From NCBI RefSeq assembly GCF_042648365.1, contig NZ_JBHRXI010000025.1:124001-188000 (forward strand): 64,000 bases of DNA. Reading direction: 5' to 3'. Position 1 is the stretch's first letter, and every line of letters starts with the position of its first letter. Below, piece after piece: positions 43,165-51,453 of this stretch. The notes under the pieces were generated by a model. That model did not search any database and had not been told where the DNA came from. It was given only the letters and a program-made list of their open reading frames with translations. The translations under genes and the position numbers were made by a program. This DNA is from Lutimaribacter_A marinistellae (lineage in GTDB: Bacteria > Pseudomonadota > Alphaproteobacteria > Rhodobacterales > Rhodobacteraceae).

Positions 43165-45017
43165 GCCGCCCCCTCTGCCGCATCGAGCTTTTCCTGCGCC
43201 TCGAGCCACAGTCCTTCGGCGCGCTCCATCGCCTCTGTCAGTTCGGCGTATTTGCGGTTCCATAGCTCAAGATCACCGCGTTTGTCGTCTTCGTATAGGG
43301 ACGGGTCGGCGAGCTTGGCCGACAGTTTGTCATGCATATCCGTCAGCTTTTCGACGCGTTCCTCGGCTTTGCGAAGGTCTGCACGGAGCGCCAGCAATGC
43401 TTCGCGCGCCGGGCGCTTGGGTTTGGGCGTCGCAGGTACTTTGGGCGCCTGAGGTTTGTCGCGTGCCAGCAGGAACCCACGATAAGCATCAAGGTCGCCG
43501 TCAAAAGACTTTACCGTTCCGTCGGATACAAGCCAGAGCCGGTCGGCCACGAGGCTCAACAGGTGCATGTCGTGGCTGACGAGGATCACGGCGCCCGAAT
43601 AGTCGGTCAACGCCTCGACCAAAGCTTCGCGGCTTTCTATGTCCAGATGGTTGGTCGGTTCGTCGAGGATCAGCATATGCGGCGCATCGATCGTGGCAAT
43701 CAGCAACGACAGCCGTGCCTTCTGTCCGCCCGAAAGGCGGCCGACCACCGTATCGGCCTGATCGGCAAGCAATCCGAATCCTGCAAGGCGGGCACGGAGT
43801 TTCGCCGGGGCCTCCTCCGGACGCAACCGACGCAGGTGGTCGAGCGGGGTTTCGTCGACATGCAATTCATCGACCTGGTGCTGTGCGAAATAGCCGATAC
43901 GCAGCTTGCTTGACCGCGTCACCTTGCCCGCCATGAGCGGCAGGCGGTCGCTCAAAAGCTTGGAAAGGGTCGATTTTCCCTGGCCGTTCTTTCCAAGAAG
44001 CGCGATGCGGTCGTCCTGATCGATGCGCAAGTTCAACCGTCTGAGAACCTCGGTTTCGCCATAGCCGGTCACGCCGCCCTCGAGCGCGATGATCGGGGGT
44101 GACATTTCCTCGGGTGAGGGGAAGGAAAAGGCGCGCAGCGCGGCCTCCTGTGGTGAGGAGATGGGCTGCATCCTTGCCAGCGCCTTGAGGCGCGACTGTG
44201 CCTGCTTGGCCTTGTCGGCCTTGTAACGGAACCGGTCCACATAGGATTGCAGATGCGCGCGCCTCGCTTCCTGCTTCTTGGCCATGGCTTCGGCCTGAGC
44301 GAGTTTCTCGGCCCTTTGGCGTGCGAACTGGTCATAAGGACCCTGGTAGAGCGCAAGCTTGCGATCCTCCAGGTGCAGGATCGATCCGACAGCCCGGTTC
44401 AAGAGCCCGCGATCGTGACTGATGATTATGACGGTATGGGGATACTTCGCCAAATAGGTTTCCAGCCACAACGCTCCTTCGAGATCGAGGTAGTTGGTCG
44501 GTTCGTCCAACAGCAGCAAGTCGGGTTGCGCAAAGAGCACCGCTGCCAACGCCACGCGCATGCGCCAGCCGCCCGAGAAATCGGAGCAGGGCCTGAGTTG
44601 TTCGTCGTCATCGAACCCGAGGCCTTTGAGGATCGAGGCCGCACGGGCAGGTGCCGACCAAGCGTCGATATCCGCAAGCCGCGTCTGCACTTCGGCGATG
44701 CGAACGGAATCCAACGCGGTCTCGGCCTCTTGCATCAGCGCGGCGCGTTCGGTGTCCGCCGCGAGCACGGTGTCGAGCAGCGAGACATCCGAGGCGGGCG
44801 CCTCCTGCGCGACGCCTCCGATACGGGCGCGCGAGGGCAGGGCGATCGCTCCCGACTCGAGCGCAAGTTCACCACGGATCAGGCGAAAGAGCGTGGTTTT
44901 TCCGGTGCCGTTTCGGCCGACCAGCCCAACCTTGTGCCCGGTCGGAATCGTGGCTGACGCGCCCTCAAACAGGGGGCGACCTTCGACGGCGTAAGTTATG
45001 TCCTGAATGCGCAACAT
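43161..45017 (-). CDS. ABC-F ribosome-associated ATPase (YheS/Uup-like)
   Basis: 618 residues from the ATG at 45017; the frame open to 45482 reads through a non-coding-like stretch. Two ABC domains are in tandem without membrane helices: Walker A GRNGTGKTTLF and GKNGQGKSTLS, signatures FSGGWRMRVALA and LSGGQKARLSLL, and LLLLDEPTNYLDLE / MLILDEPTNHLDIE. Between them lies the arm/linker RRAHLQSYVDRFRYKADKAK typical of ABC-F. A charged C-terminal coiled coil (about 540-618) fits YheS/Uup. ABC-F proteins act on stalled or initiating ribosomes; resistance-type members are not implied. Confidence 0.92.
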   Translation of the reverse strand: MLRIQDITYAVEGRPLFEGASATIPTGHKVGLVGRNGTGKTTLFRLIRGELALESGAIALPSRARIGGVAQEAPASDVSLLDTVLAADTERAALMQEAETALDSVRIAEVQTRLADIDAWSAPARAASILKGLGFDDDEQLRPCSDFSGGWRMRVALAAVLFAQPDLLLLDEPTNYLDLEGALWLETYLAKYPHTVIIISHDRGLLNRAVGSILHLEDRKLALYQGPYDQFARQRAEKLAQAEAMAKKQEARRAHLQSYVDRFRYKADKAKQAQSRLKALARMQPISSPQEAALRAFSFPSPEEMSPPIIALEGGVTGYGETEVLRRLNLRIDQDDRIALLGKNGQGKSTLSKLLSDRLPLMAGKVTRSSKLRIGYFAQHQVDELHVDETPLDHLRRLRPEEAPAKLRARLAGFGLLADQADTVVGRLSGGQKARLSLLIATIDAPHMLILDEPTNHLDIESREALVEALTDYSGAVILVSHDMHLLSLVADRLWLVSDGTVKSFDGDLDAYRGFLLARDKPQAPKVPATPKPKRPAREALLALRADLRKAEERVEKLTDMHDKLSAKLADPSLYEDDKRGDLELWNRKYAELTEAMERAEGLWLEAQEKLDAAEGAA

Positions 45018-45090
45018 GGCGTGGCTGATAGCAGAGCGGCGACGCGCCCGCCAGCGGTCATGGTCAGCATCGTAATGTCGTGATAGGCCC

Positions 45091-46317
45091 ATGTGGTTCC
45101 GCAAAGAGAAGCTCATGCGCCCTGCCAAAACTCCGCCGCATCTTGTTACACTGATACTCGGCTCTGCGTTAGGCGTGCTGTCGCTCAACATGTTCCTGCC
45201 GTCGCTGGCGCGGATGGCCGAAGATTTCGACGTCGAATATGGATTGGTCAACCTGTCGGTCGCGGGGTACCTGGCGATGACAGCCGTGCTGCAACTGCTT
45301 ATCGGGCCGCTGTCCGATCGGTTTGGGCGGCGGCCCGTGCTGTTGAGCGCCATGGCCATATTCGTGCTCGCGTCGATCGGGTGCGCGCTGGCCAGCTCAA
45401 TCTGGGTTTTTCTGCTGTTTCGGATGATGCAGGGTGTCGTTATTGCTGCCAGTGTCGTTTCGCTGGCGATTGTCCGTGACATGTACCCACCCGCCGAGGC
45501 TGCAAGCCGCCTGGGCTATATTGGCATGTCGATGGCGCTGGCGCCGATGCTTGGACCGATGCTGGGCGGTGCGCTCGACATGGCATTCGGATGGCGTGCA
45601 TCCTTCGTTTTCTATACTTTGGCTGGGCTTGCCGTGCTTGGGTTGATCTGGTTCGACCTAGGCGAAACAAGCCGTCGCGCCTCGCAAAGCCTGGCGCAGC
45701 AGCTGAGTGAGTTGCCGGAGCTTGCAGCTTCGCGCCGGTTTCGTGGTTACGTGCTATGCCTCGGGTTCTCGGTGGGAGGGTTTTATACGTTCATCACCGG
45801 CGCGCCTTTGGTCGCGGCGGCATGGTTCGACCTGGTGCCCGCGCAGTTGGGATTGGGTATCGGTATCATAACCGGTGGCTTCATGGTGGGTAACCTCGTC
45901 ACCGGCCGGATGGCCACTCGAACCGATCCGCTGAACCTGGTATTGGCCGGTCGTTGCTCGGCGGTGCTGGGGCCGTTCCTCGGCCTAGGCGCCTTTCTTC
46001 TTGGACAAGGCAGCGTCTTGGTCTTCTTCGGCGCCGCGATCCTTCTGGGGCTTGGCAACGGTCTGACGCTCGCATCTGTCAATGCGGGGCTGGTGTCCGT
46101 CCGCCCGCATCTTGCAGGCAGTGCTTCGGGCTTGTCCGGAGCATTCACCGTGGCCCTTGGCGCCGTGCTGACCTCTGGCGTAGGTGTATTGGTTACACCC
46201 GAAAACGCACCCTTTGCTGTTTTGGGGACGATGCTGGTAACCAGTACCACAGCACTGATCGCCTCGCTTTACGTCCGCCGCATCGAACGGTTGGAAGGAG
46301 CGCCCGGGCCGGCCTGA
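45091..46317 (+). CDS. MFS multidrug efflux transporter (Bcr/CflA type)
   Basis: 408 residues; the ATG at 45115 is an equally possible start. Twelve hydrophobic helices with MFS drug-exporter marks: VLSLNMFLPSLARMAEDFDV in helix 1, QLLIGPLSDRFGRRPVLL as motif A, FRMMQGVVIAASVVSLAIVR and motif C-like APMLGPMLGGALDMAFGWRA. This is the DHA1 drug:proton antiporter group that includes Bcr and CmlA-like proteins. No regulator is adjacent. Divergent from the ABC-F operon with 73 bases between. Confidence 0.88.
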   Translation: MWFRKEKLMRPAKTPPHLVTLILGSALGVLSLNMFLPSLARMAEDFDVEYGLVNLSVAGYLAMTAVLQLLIGPLSDRFGRRPVLLSAMAIFVLASIGCALASSIWVFLLFRMMQGVVIAASVVSLAIVRDMYPPAEAASRLGYIGMSMALAPMLGPMLGGALDMAFGWRASFVFYTLAGLAVLGLIWFDLGETSRRASQSLAQQLSELPELAASRRFRGYVLCLGFSVGGFYTFITGAPLVAAAWFDLVPAQLGLGIGIITGGFMVGNLVTGRMATRTDPLNLVLAGRCSAVLGPFLGLGAFLLGQGSVLVFFGAAILLGLGNGLTLASVNAGLVSVRPHLAGSASGLSGAFTVALGAVLTSGVGVLVTPENAPFAVLGTMLVTSTTALIASLYVRRIERLEGAPGPA

Positions 46318-46431
46318 ACAGGACGCTTCCGTTAGTGCTTTTCATGAGGCGCGGGTCGTGCTACGCGGCGCGCGATGAAAATCAGGCGTCGGGCGGCCGT
46401 CCCGCGCAGCAATTTTTCAAGGAGAGACCTC

Positions 46432-46854
46432 ATGGCACTGGAACGCACTTTTTCGATCATCAAGCCCGACGCAACCCGCCGTAACCTGACCGGCGCCATC
46501 AACGCAAAGTTCGAGGAAGCCGGCCTGCGCATCGTTGCCCAGAAGCGCATCCACATGACCAAGGCGCAGGCAGGCGAGTTCTACGCCGTACACAAAGAGC
46601 GCCCCTTCTACGACGAACTGTGCGAGTTCATGTCGTCGGCTCCGGTTGTCGTTCAGGTGCTGGAAGGCGAGAACGCCATTGCCAAAAACCGCGAGATCAT
46701 GGGCGCGACCAACCCCGCCGATGCCGCCCCCGGCACGATCCGCGCAGAGTTTGCCGAGTCGGTCGGCGAAAACTCTGTTCACGGCTCGGACGCCCCTGAA
46801 ACTGCGGCTGTCGAGATTGCGTATTTCTTCGCCGGAATCGAACTGGTCGGCTAA
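46432..46854 (+). CDS. ndk: Nucleoside diphosphate kinase
   Basis: 140 residues, exactly the usual size; GGAGAG lies just upstream of the ATG at 46432. Ndk moves the gamma-phosphate from ATP to NDPs through a phosphohistidine. The active-site histidine is H117 in [16 protein letters not shown], preceded by the Kpn-loop region [15 protein letters not shown]. The gene ends at a strong hairpin terminator and is convergent with the DUF4112 gene. Confidence 0.98.
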   Translation: MALERTFSIIKPDATRRNLTGAINAKFEEAGLRIVAQKRIHMTKAQAGEFYAVHKERPFYDELCEFMSSAPVVVQVLEGENAIAKNREIMGATNPADAAPGTIRAEFAESVGENSVHGSDAPETAAVEIAYFFAGIELVG

Positions 46855-46880
46855 GCCGTCCGTCCCTAAAAAAAAGACGT

Positions 46881-46908
46881 AGAGGCGCCCGCTTTGCTGG
46901 GCGCCTCT
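46881..46908. terminator. Rho-independent terminator of ndk (bidirectional)
   Basis: A perfect 10-bp stem, AGAGGCGCCC (46881-46890) with GGGCGCCTCT (46899-46908), and an 8-base loop are followed by TTTTCGTTT on the plus strand. On the minus strand an interrupted T-run (ending in eight T) follows, so it can also end DUF4112/yqaE transcripts. Confidence 0.9.
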
Positions 46909-46922
46909 TTTCGTTTGGGTCT

Positions 46923-47330
46923 TCAGGCTGTTCTGGCCGATCGGAAACGCCCAGGCCTTTGGGTTTGGGCCGTAGCGTGGCTGTGCTGTTTCTCCACGTG
47001 CTCGCGAAGAAGTGCGACATTTCGCAAGTTCGCCTTGTAGCCCACGTCGAGGAGGTCACCCACGATCGGCACCAGTCCAGTGATCCAGTCGATCACGACA
47101 TTCGCGGCCATTCGGGCCAACAGCGCGGTAGGTGCATCCGTATCATGGGCAATCTTCAGGATGTATGCGGCCGGCGCCACGGTGAGGGCATCGCCGACGC
47201 CAGGCACAAGGCCCAGTACACTGTCCCAACCAAAGCGGATCCGAGTGCCGGGCAAGCGAAAGGCGGCGTCAAGTTTCCGCGCGATGCGCTCGGCCCGCTC
47301 AACACGGCGGAGGTTTCTGGCTGTGTCCAT
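46923..47330 (-). CDS. DUF4112 protein
   Basis: 135 residues. The DUF4112 hallmark is the pair FGWDSVLGLVPGVGDALTVA and ANVVIDWITGLVPIVGDLLD, two glycine-rich hydrophobic hairpins that may lie in the membrane, with a basic N-terminal helix (RNLRRVERAERIARKLDAAF) and a charged C-terminal tail. Function unknown. It starts 3 bases after the stop of the YqaE-type gene, so the two membrane proteins are probably co-expressed. Confidence 0.87.
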   Translation of the reverse strand: MDTARNLRRVERAERIARKLDAAFRLPGTRIRFGWDSVLGLVPGVGDALTVAPAAYILKIAHDTDAPTALLARMAANVVIDWITGLVPIVGDLLDVGYKANLRNVALLREHVEKQHSHATAQTQRPGRFRSARTA

Positions 47331-47333
47331 GGG

Positions 47334-47510
47334 TTACACCGTTCGCGAGTCCGGGGTTCGCGCGATGATCCAGACGGCGTGCACGATACCGGGGATATAG
47401 CCGAGAAGCGTGAGAAGTATGTTGAGCCAGAAGTGCTTGCCAAAACCGACCTGCAGGAACACGCCGAGCGGCGGCAAGAGGATGGCGACAATGATGCGGA
47501 TCAGGTCCAT
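47334..47510 (-). CDS. YqaE/Pmp3-family small membrane protein
   Basis: 58 residues from the ATG at 47510, chosen for AAGGAGG five bases upstream over the longer frame to 47528. Two membrane helices and the Pmp3 signature are clear: LIRIIVAILLPPLGVFLQVG and FWLNILLTLLGYIPGIVHAV. The family is induced by salt, cold or other stress in plants, fungi and bacteria and is thought to affect membrane potential. Paired with DUF4112, it suggests a small membrane-stress unit. Confidence 0.92.
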   Translation of the reverse strand: MDLIRIIVAILLPPLGVFLQVGFGKHFWLNILLTLLGYIPGIVHAVWIIARTPDSRTV

Positions 47511-47674
47511 TACGGCCTCCTTGAACATGTGTCAGGTGTTACTGATCAACAACCATCGGCTTGCGTGGTTCCCTTGGGCAGAACTGCGCGGTGGCAGGAG
47601 TGTGTATCTGGACGCCGGAACAGGTCGGATGTAGCGTCGCGCCGGATCGCAGGTTGCCGCCGAAGGGAGAACTG

Positions 47675-48895
47675 ATGACCGTGTCGCGAGAAACCGCCTT
47701 ATCTTTTGACCTTTTGGCGCCGCCCAAGGGATTTGTCGAAAACCCGTTTCCTTTCTACGACGCGCTGTTGGAGCATGCCCCTGTGCTGTGGCAGCCGGAC
47801 GGATCCGTACTGCTGAGCCGGTATCGTGACCTCGACCGCATCTACCGCGACACAAAGCTGTTTTCTTCGGATAAAACCGTCGCCTTTGCGCCGAAATTCG
47901 GGAAAGGCTCGCCGCTATACGAGCATCACACGACCTCGCTGGTCTTCTCCGATCCGCCTTTACATACGCGCGTCCGCAAGATCATGACCTCAGCCCTGAC
48001 ACCACGTGCGATCGCACGGATGGAGCCCGGCCTTGTCGACACGGTCGATACGCTGCTGGACGACATGGCAACGAAGGAAGATGTGGATCTGATCGAGGAT
48101 TTCGCATCCACCATCCCGATCCAGATAATCGGGAACCTTCTGGACGTTCCAATGGACGAGCGCGGACCGTTGCGGGACTGGTCATTGGCGATCCTTGGTG
48201 CGCTCGAACCGGCCTTGACCGAAGAGCAACTGGCCGAAGGACACCGCGCGGTGGAGGACTTCAAGCGCTATCTCGAGGATCTGGTCGCGCGGCGGCGCGC
48301 GCAGCCGGGAGATCCCGAAACAGACGTTCTGACGCGCCTGATCCGGGGTGAGGGTGCTGATGCGCAACTGAGCGAAACGGAGCTGCTCCAGAACTGCATC
48401 TTCATCCTGAATGCCGGGCACGAAACGACAACGAACCTGATCGGCAATGGCCTGGCACTGCTGAATGACCACCCCGAGGCGCGCAGACGCCTGATGGACG
48501 AGCCGACTTTGATGCAATCCGCCGTGGAAGAGATCCTTCGCTTTCGTTCGCCGAACCAGTTGGGTAACCGCGAAACGACCGAAACCGTCGAAATCGGTGG
48601 CGAAGACATTCCGGCAGGAACCAACCTGCACCTGTGCATTGGCGCGGCCAATCGCGACCCTGACCAGTTCGACAGCCCAAAAGAGTTCGACATTGCGCGC
48701 AAACCGAACAAGCACCTCGCATTTGCAGGTGGTCCCCATGTCTGTGTCGGATTGACCCTTGCGCGACTTGAAGGTCGGATCGCGCTGTCGCGCTTCCTCG
48801 CAAGATATCCCGACTATCAATTGTTGCGGGGGCGGGTCCTGGGCGGACGAATACGTTTTCGCGGATATGCGGAGCTTCCTGCGCAGCTTTCCTGA
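47675..48895 (+). CDS. Cytochrome P450
   Basis: 406 residues from the ATG at 47675, with AAGGGAGAA upstream. It is a soluble bacterial class P450. The I-helix oxygen-binding motif is NAGHETTTN (246-254), the K-helix ExxR is E286-x-x-R289, and the heme-ligand loop is FAGGPHVCVGLTLARLEGR with C357. The loop starts FAGG instead of the more usual FGxG, but the cysteine and following glycine are in place. No ferredoxin or reductase gene is adjacent, so electrons must come from partners elsewhere. The substrate cannot be predicted. Confidence 0.93.
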   Translation: MTVSRETALSFDLLAPPKGFVENPFPFYDALLEHAPVLWQPDGSVLLSRYRDLDRIYRDTKLFSSDKTVAFAPKFGKGSPLYEHHTTSLVFSDPPLHTRVRKIMTSALTPRAIARMEPGLVDTVDTLLDDMATKEDVDLIEDFASTIPIQIIGNLLDVPMDERGPLRDWSLAILGALEPALTEEQLAEGHRAVEDFKRYLEDLVARRRAQPGDPETDVLTRLIRGEGADAQLSETELLQNCIFILNAGHETTTNLIGNGLALLNDHPEARRRLMDEPTLMQSAVEEILRFRSPNQLGNRETTETVEIGGEDIPAGTNLHLCIGAANRDPDQFDSPKEFDIARKPNKHLAFAGGPHVCVGLTLARLEGRIALSRFLARYPDYQLLRGRVLGGRIRFRGYAELPAQLS

Positions 48896-48928
48896 AAACC
48901 GGCGACGCGAAATGTAGTAACGTAACTG

Positions 48929-49078
48929 GACGTCAAGTATGTCGGCCGGTTGTCTTCTGCGTCGTCCGGTGACAGCATGACGTCATGAGTTCGAGGCGCG
49001 AGTTGGCGGGATGGGCAAGAATACCGGAGCCGATGGCGAAAAGGGCAAGCGGAACACGTCGTTGAGACTTGACGTCAA
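48929..49078. promoter_or_regulatory. Three GACGTC palindromes around the RHH gene start
   Basis: GACGTC occurs at 48929-48934, at 48979-48984 inside the perfect 12-bp palindrome CATGACGTCATG (48976-48987), and at 49071-49076 inside TTGACGTCAA (49069-49078). Centres are 50 and 92 bases apart. Ribbon-helix-helix proteins commonly bind such short palindromes near their own promoter, so this is a candidate operator or partition site for the gene that starts at 49011. Confidence 0.4.
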
Positions 49079-49184
49079 AACGCTGAAGGCCCTCAAGATC
49101 AGAGCCATCGAGGAGGGGACGAGTGTCCAGAAAATCGTTGAGACGCTGGTAGAAGACTATCTCGGTACGTCGCGGAAAAAGTGA
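49011..49184 (+). CDS. Small ribbon-helix-helix (CopG/ParG-like) protein
   Basis: 57 residues, not obvious at normal gene-size cut-offs. After a charged flexible N-terminus (MGKNTGADGEKGKR) comes a complete RHH unit: strand NTSLRLD, helix A VKTLKALKIRAIEEG and helix B TSVQKIVETLVEDYL, with the G-T-S turn between the helices. GGCGGG stands just before the ATG. RHH dimers bind DNA through the strand; in plasmids they act as partition adaptors for ParA (ParG, Omega) or as antitoxins. No toxin is adjacent: the next gene, 9 bases on, codes for a CHAD protein and then ParA, so a partner of that ParA is the better guess. Confidence 0.72.
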   Translation: MGKNTGADGEKGKRNTSLRLDVKTLKALKIRAIEEGTSVQKIVETLVEDYLGTSRKK

Positions 49185-49193
49185 GCGAAACAA

Positions 49194-50702
49194 ATGTCAG
49201 CGCGACAAGAAATGCTGGTTGTTCCGGGGCGCATCGAAGCCGGAAAGATATGGTCGGACAACGGCTTGCGACTGCTTCTTGAACCGCTGAAGGACGAGGG
49301 GGGCTTTGTTCTTCTCGACGATTTCGACCAGAGTTTGCAGAAATCGGGCCGGGCATTGCTTGAAATTGGCGGGGAACTCCTGCTCTTTGCAGCCGATGGC
49401 TCAGTGTATGATCAGGCAACCAAGGCCTCAGGCGGTTTCGTCGCCGAAATGACACCCGGTCCTGTGCGCAAACGGCTTGGCGATATTTCTCCACTGCGAG
49501 CATTGCTGGAGGTCGCGTCAGGTACCGCTCAGTCACAGCAGGCGGCATTGCTGGATGATGAGGACAAGACCCAAGCGCGAGCTGCGATCCGTGTTCTGTC
49601 GGCGGCGGAAGGTGAGGTCACGCTGGTCACCGTCGAACTCATGCGCGGCTACGACAAGGCGTTCGAGACGCTTCGAGCGTCGCTCATCGCTCGGGGCGCC
49701 ACGGCGCAAACAGGCACCATTGCTTCGAAACTGGCACCCTCATTGAAGCCTTACGTATCGAAACCTGCAATCCCCCTCGATGCCGGTCAGACTGCCCATG
49801 ACGTGGCGGTTACCATCATTCGCGCGTATCTGGAGGTCGCACGCCGCAACGAGGCTGGCACGATCGCCGATCACGATACCGAGTTCCTGCACGACTACCG
49901 GGTTGCCCTGCGCAAGATCCGCTCGGTTCTGAGCCTGTTCAAAGGTGTCTTTCCTCACGAGCAGACAGTTCATTTGAAAAGCGCGTTCTCCGAATTGATG
50001 GCGCCGACCGGTCCCTTGCGTGATCTGGACGTCTACTTGCTGGAGAAAGACGCCTATTTCGAACTGCTGCCGGACAGCCTTCATCGTGGGCTGCGCGACA
50101 TGTTTCGCACGTATCAGAAGGAACGCGACGCCGCACAGCAAAGAATTGCGCGGAGGTTCCGGTCGAAAGCTTACGCCGACCGCATGGCAGAACTCGAACA
50201 GGCATTTTCCGAGGAGGACTTGTCGCGGGGCGACAAAGCCGATTTGCCTGCTGCTCAATATGCCAGGGCGCTAATCTGGAAACGGTACCGCAAGGTGTGC
50301 AAGATCGCCCGCGCTATCGATGATAGCACTCCGGACGAAGAGGTGCACGAACTGCGGATCAGCTGCAAGAAACTGCGCTATCTTATCGAATTCTTCGCCC
50401 CGCTTTTTGCGGCAGAAGATCTCGCCAAGGTTTTGAAACCGCTTAAGAAATTGCAGGACAACCTGGGTCTTTTCAACGACTACTCGGTTCAGCAAGAGGC
50501 ATTGCGCAGCTTCGTGAAAACGCATCGCAGTCGCGACCGCGCTACAGATACGGAAGTTGCTCTTGCAGTGGGCGGGTTGATAACCGTGTTGCACAAGCGG
50601 CAACTGGACGAGCGTGCGCTTGTCACAGCAAGATTCAAACAATTCGACAGCGACGAGGTGCGCGAAACCGCGCGCACGCTGTTCCATGTCACGGAGGGCT
50701 AA
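49194..50702 (+). CDS. CHAD-domain protein with divergent CYTH-like N-terminus
   Basis: 502 residues. The C-terminal part (about 195-485) is a CHAD helical domain: first half EFLHDYRVALRKIRSVLSLF (H233, R236, R240, K241, R243), second half EEVHELRISCKKLRYLIEFF (H385, R388, K392, K393, R395), and LQDNLGLFND (420-429). CHAD domains bind polyphosphate through these basic residues and attach to polyphosphate granules. Residues 1-190 look like a degenerate CYTH barrel (VLLDDFDQSLQKSGRALLEI; LLEVASGTAQSQQAALLDDE) that lacks the ExExK catalytic signature. Second gene of the RHH-CHAD-ParA-CYTH operon; the ParA gene starts 1 base after its stop. Confidence 0.9.
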   Translation: MSARQEMLVVPGRIEAGKIWSDNGLRLLLEPLKDEGGFVLLDDFDQSLQKSGRALLEIGGELLLFAADGSVYDQATKASGGFVAEMTPGPVRKRLGDISPLRALLEVASGTAQSQQAALLDDEDKTQARAAIRVLSAAEGEVTLVTVELMRGYDKAFETLRASLIARGATAQTGTIASKLAPSLKPYVSKPAIPLDAGQTAHDVAVTIIRAYLEVARRNEAGTIADHDTEFLHDYRVALRKIRSVLSLFKGVFPHEQTVHLKSAFSELMAPTGPLRDLDVYLLEKDAYFELLPDSLHRGLRDMFRTYQKERDAAQQRIARRFRSKAYADRMAELEQAFSEEDLSRGDKADLPAAQYARALIWKRYRKVCKIARAIDDSTPDEEVHELRISCKKLRYLIEFFAPLFAAEDLAKVLKPLKKLQDNLGLFNDYSVQQEALRSFVKTHRSRDRATDTEVALAVGGLITVLHKRQLDERALVTARFKQFDSDEVRETARTLFHVTEG

Positions 50703-50703
50703 G

Positions 50704-51453
50704 GTGGAAGTCATCGCCTGCTACTCGAACAAAGGCGGGGTCGGCAAAACAGCGACCTCAGTCAACCTGGCCCATGCTCTCGCCGAAGGCGGGAAACGCG
50801 TGCTTTTGTGTGATCTCGACCCGCAAGGCGCGTCGAGTTTCTATTTCAGGGTAAAGCCCTCCAAGAAACTGGACGAGGCGCGTTTCTTCGAGGATGTCGC
50901 GCGATTCACCAAGGCCATCCGTGCGAGCGATTTCGAACGGTTGGACATTCTGCCCGCGAACATGAGCTTTCGGGATTTCGACGTTTTCCTGGCCCGGATG
51001 CGCAATAAGCGGTCGCGCCTCAAGAAAGCGTTGAGCGCGGTCGGCAATGATTACGATGTTATCGTGTTGGATTGCCCGCCGAATATTTCGGCCCTCTCCG
51101 AGAACGTTTTCAAGGCGGCCAACCGGATCATCGTTCCCGTGATTCCGACGACTCTCTCTGCGCGAACGTTCGAACAATTGGTCGAGTTCTTCGACGAGCA
51201 CGGGTTGCGCCGTCGAAAGCTGGCGCCGTTCTTTTCGATGGTGGAAACGCGCAAGTCCCTGCATACCGACACGATGAAAGAAATGCGCGCACGGTATCGC
51301 AAGCTGTTTCTCGAAAGCACAATTCCATTCTCGGCGGATGTGGAGCGCATGGGGCTGAAACGCGCCCCGGTGCGCAGTTATGCTGCCAAAAAACCAGCCG
51401 GGCGTGCCTATGCCGCCCTTTACAAGGAAGTTTTGGGCAGCGGGGTCAAATGA
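50704..51453 (+). CDS. ParA/MinD-type ATPase
   Basis: 249 residues. I place the start at the GTG 50704: GGAGGG (50693-50698) is 5 bases upstream and the product then begins as ParA proteins do, MEVIACYSNKGGVGKTATSV; an ATG at 50686 inside the CHAD gene is the alternative. Deviant Walker A is KGGVGKT (10-16, signature lysine K10), Walker A-prime is CDLDPQGASS, and Walker B is VIVLDCPPNISAL. It lacks an N-terminal helix-turn-helix, as in small ParA/McdA forms. Such ATPases move plasmids, chromosome origins or protein cargo over the nucleoid. Here the operon partners are CHAD and CYTH proteins, not parB. Confidence 0.92.
   Translation: MEVIACYSNKGGVGKTATSVNLAHALAEGGKRVLLCDLDPQGASSFYFRVKPSKKLDEARFFEDVARFTKAIRASDFERLDILPANMSFRDFDVFLARMRNKRSRLKKALSAVGNDYDVIVLDCPPNISALSENVFKAANRIIVPVIPTTLSARTFEQLVEFFDEHGLRRRKLAPFFSMVETRKSLHTDTMKEMRARYRKLFLESTIPFSADVERMGLKRAPVRSYAAKKPAGRAYAALYKEVLGSGVK

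Noticed and set aside
49011..50702. Toxin-antitoxin pair with the RHH protein as antitoxin
   Set aside because: The gene behind the RHH protein is a 502-residue CHAD protein, not a toxin, and no small toxin frame lies on either side.
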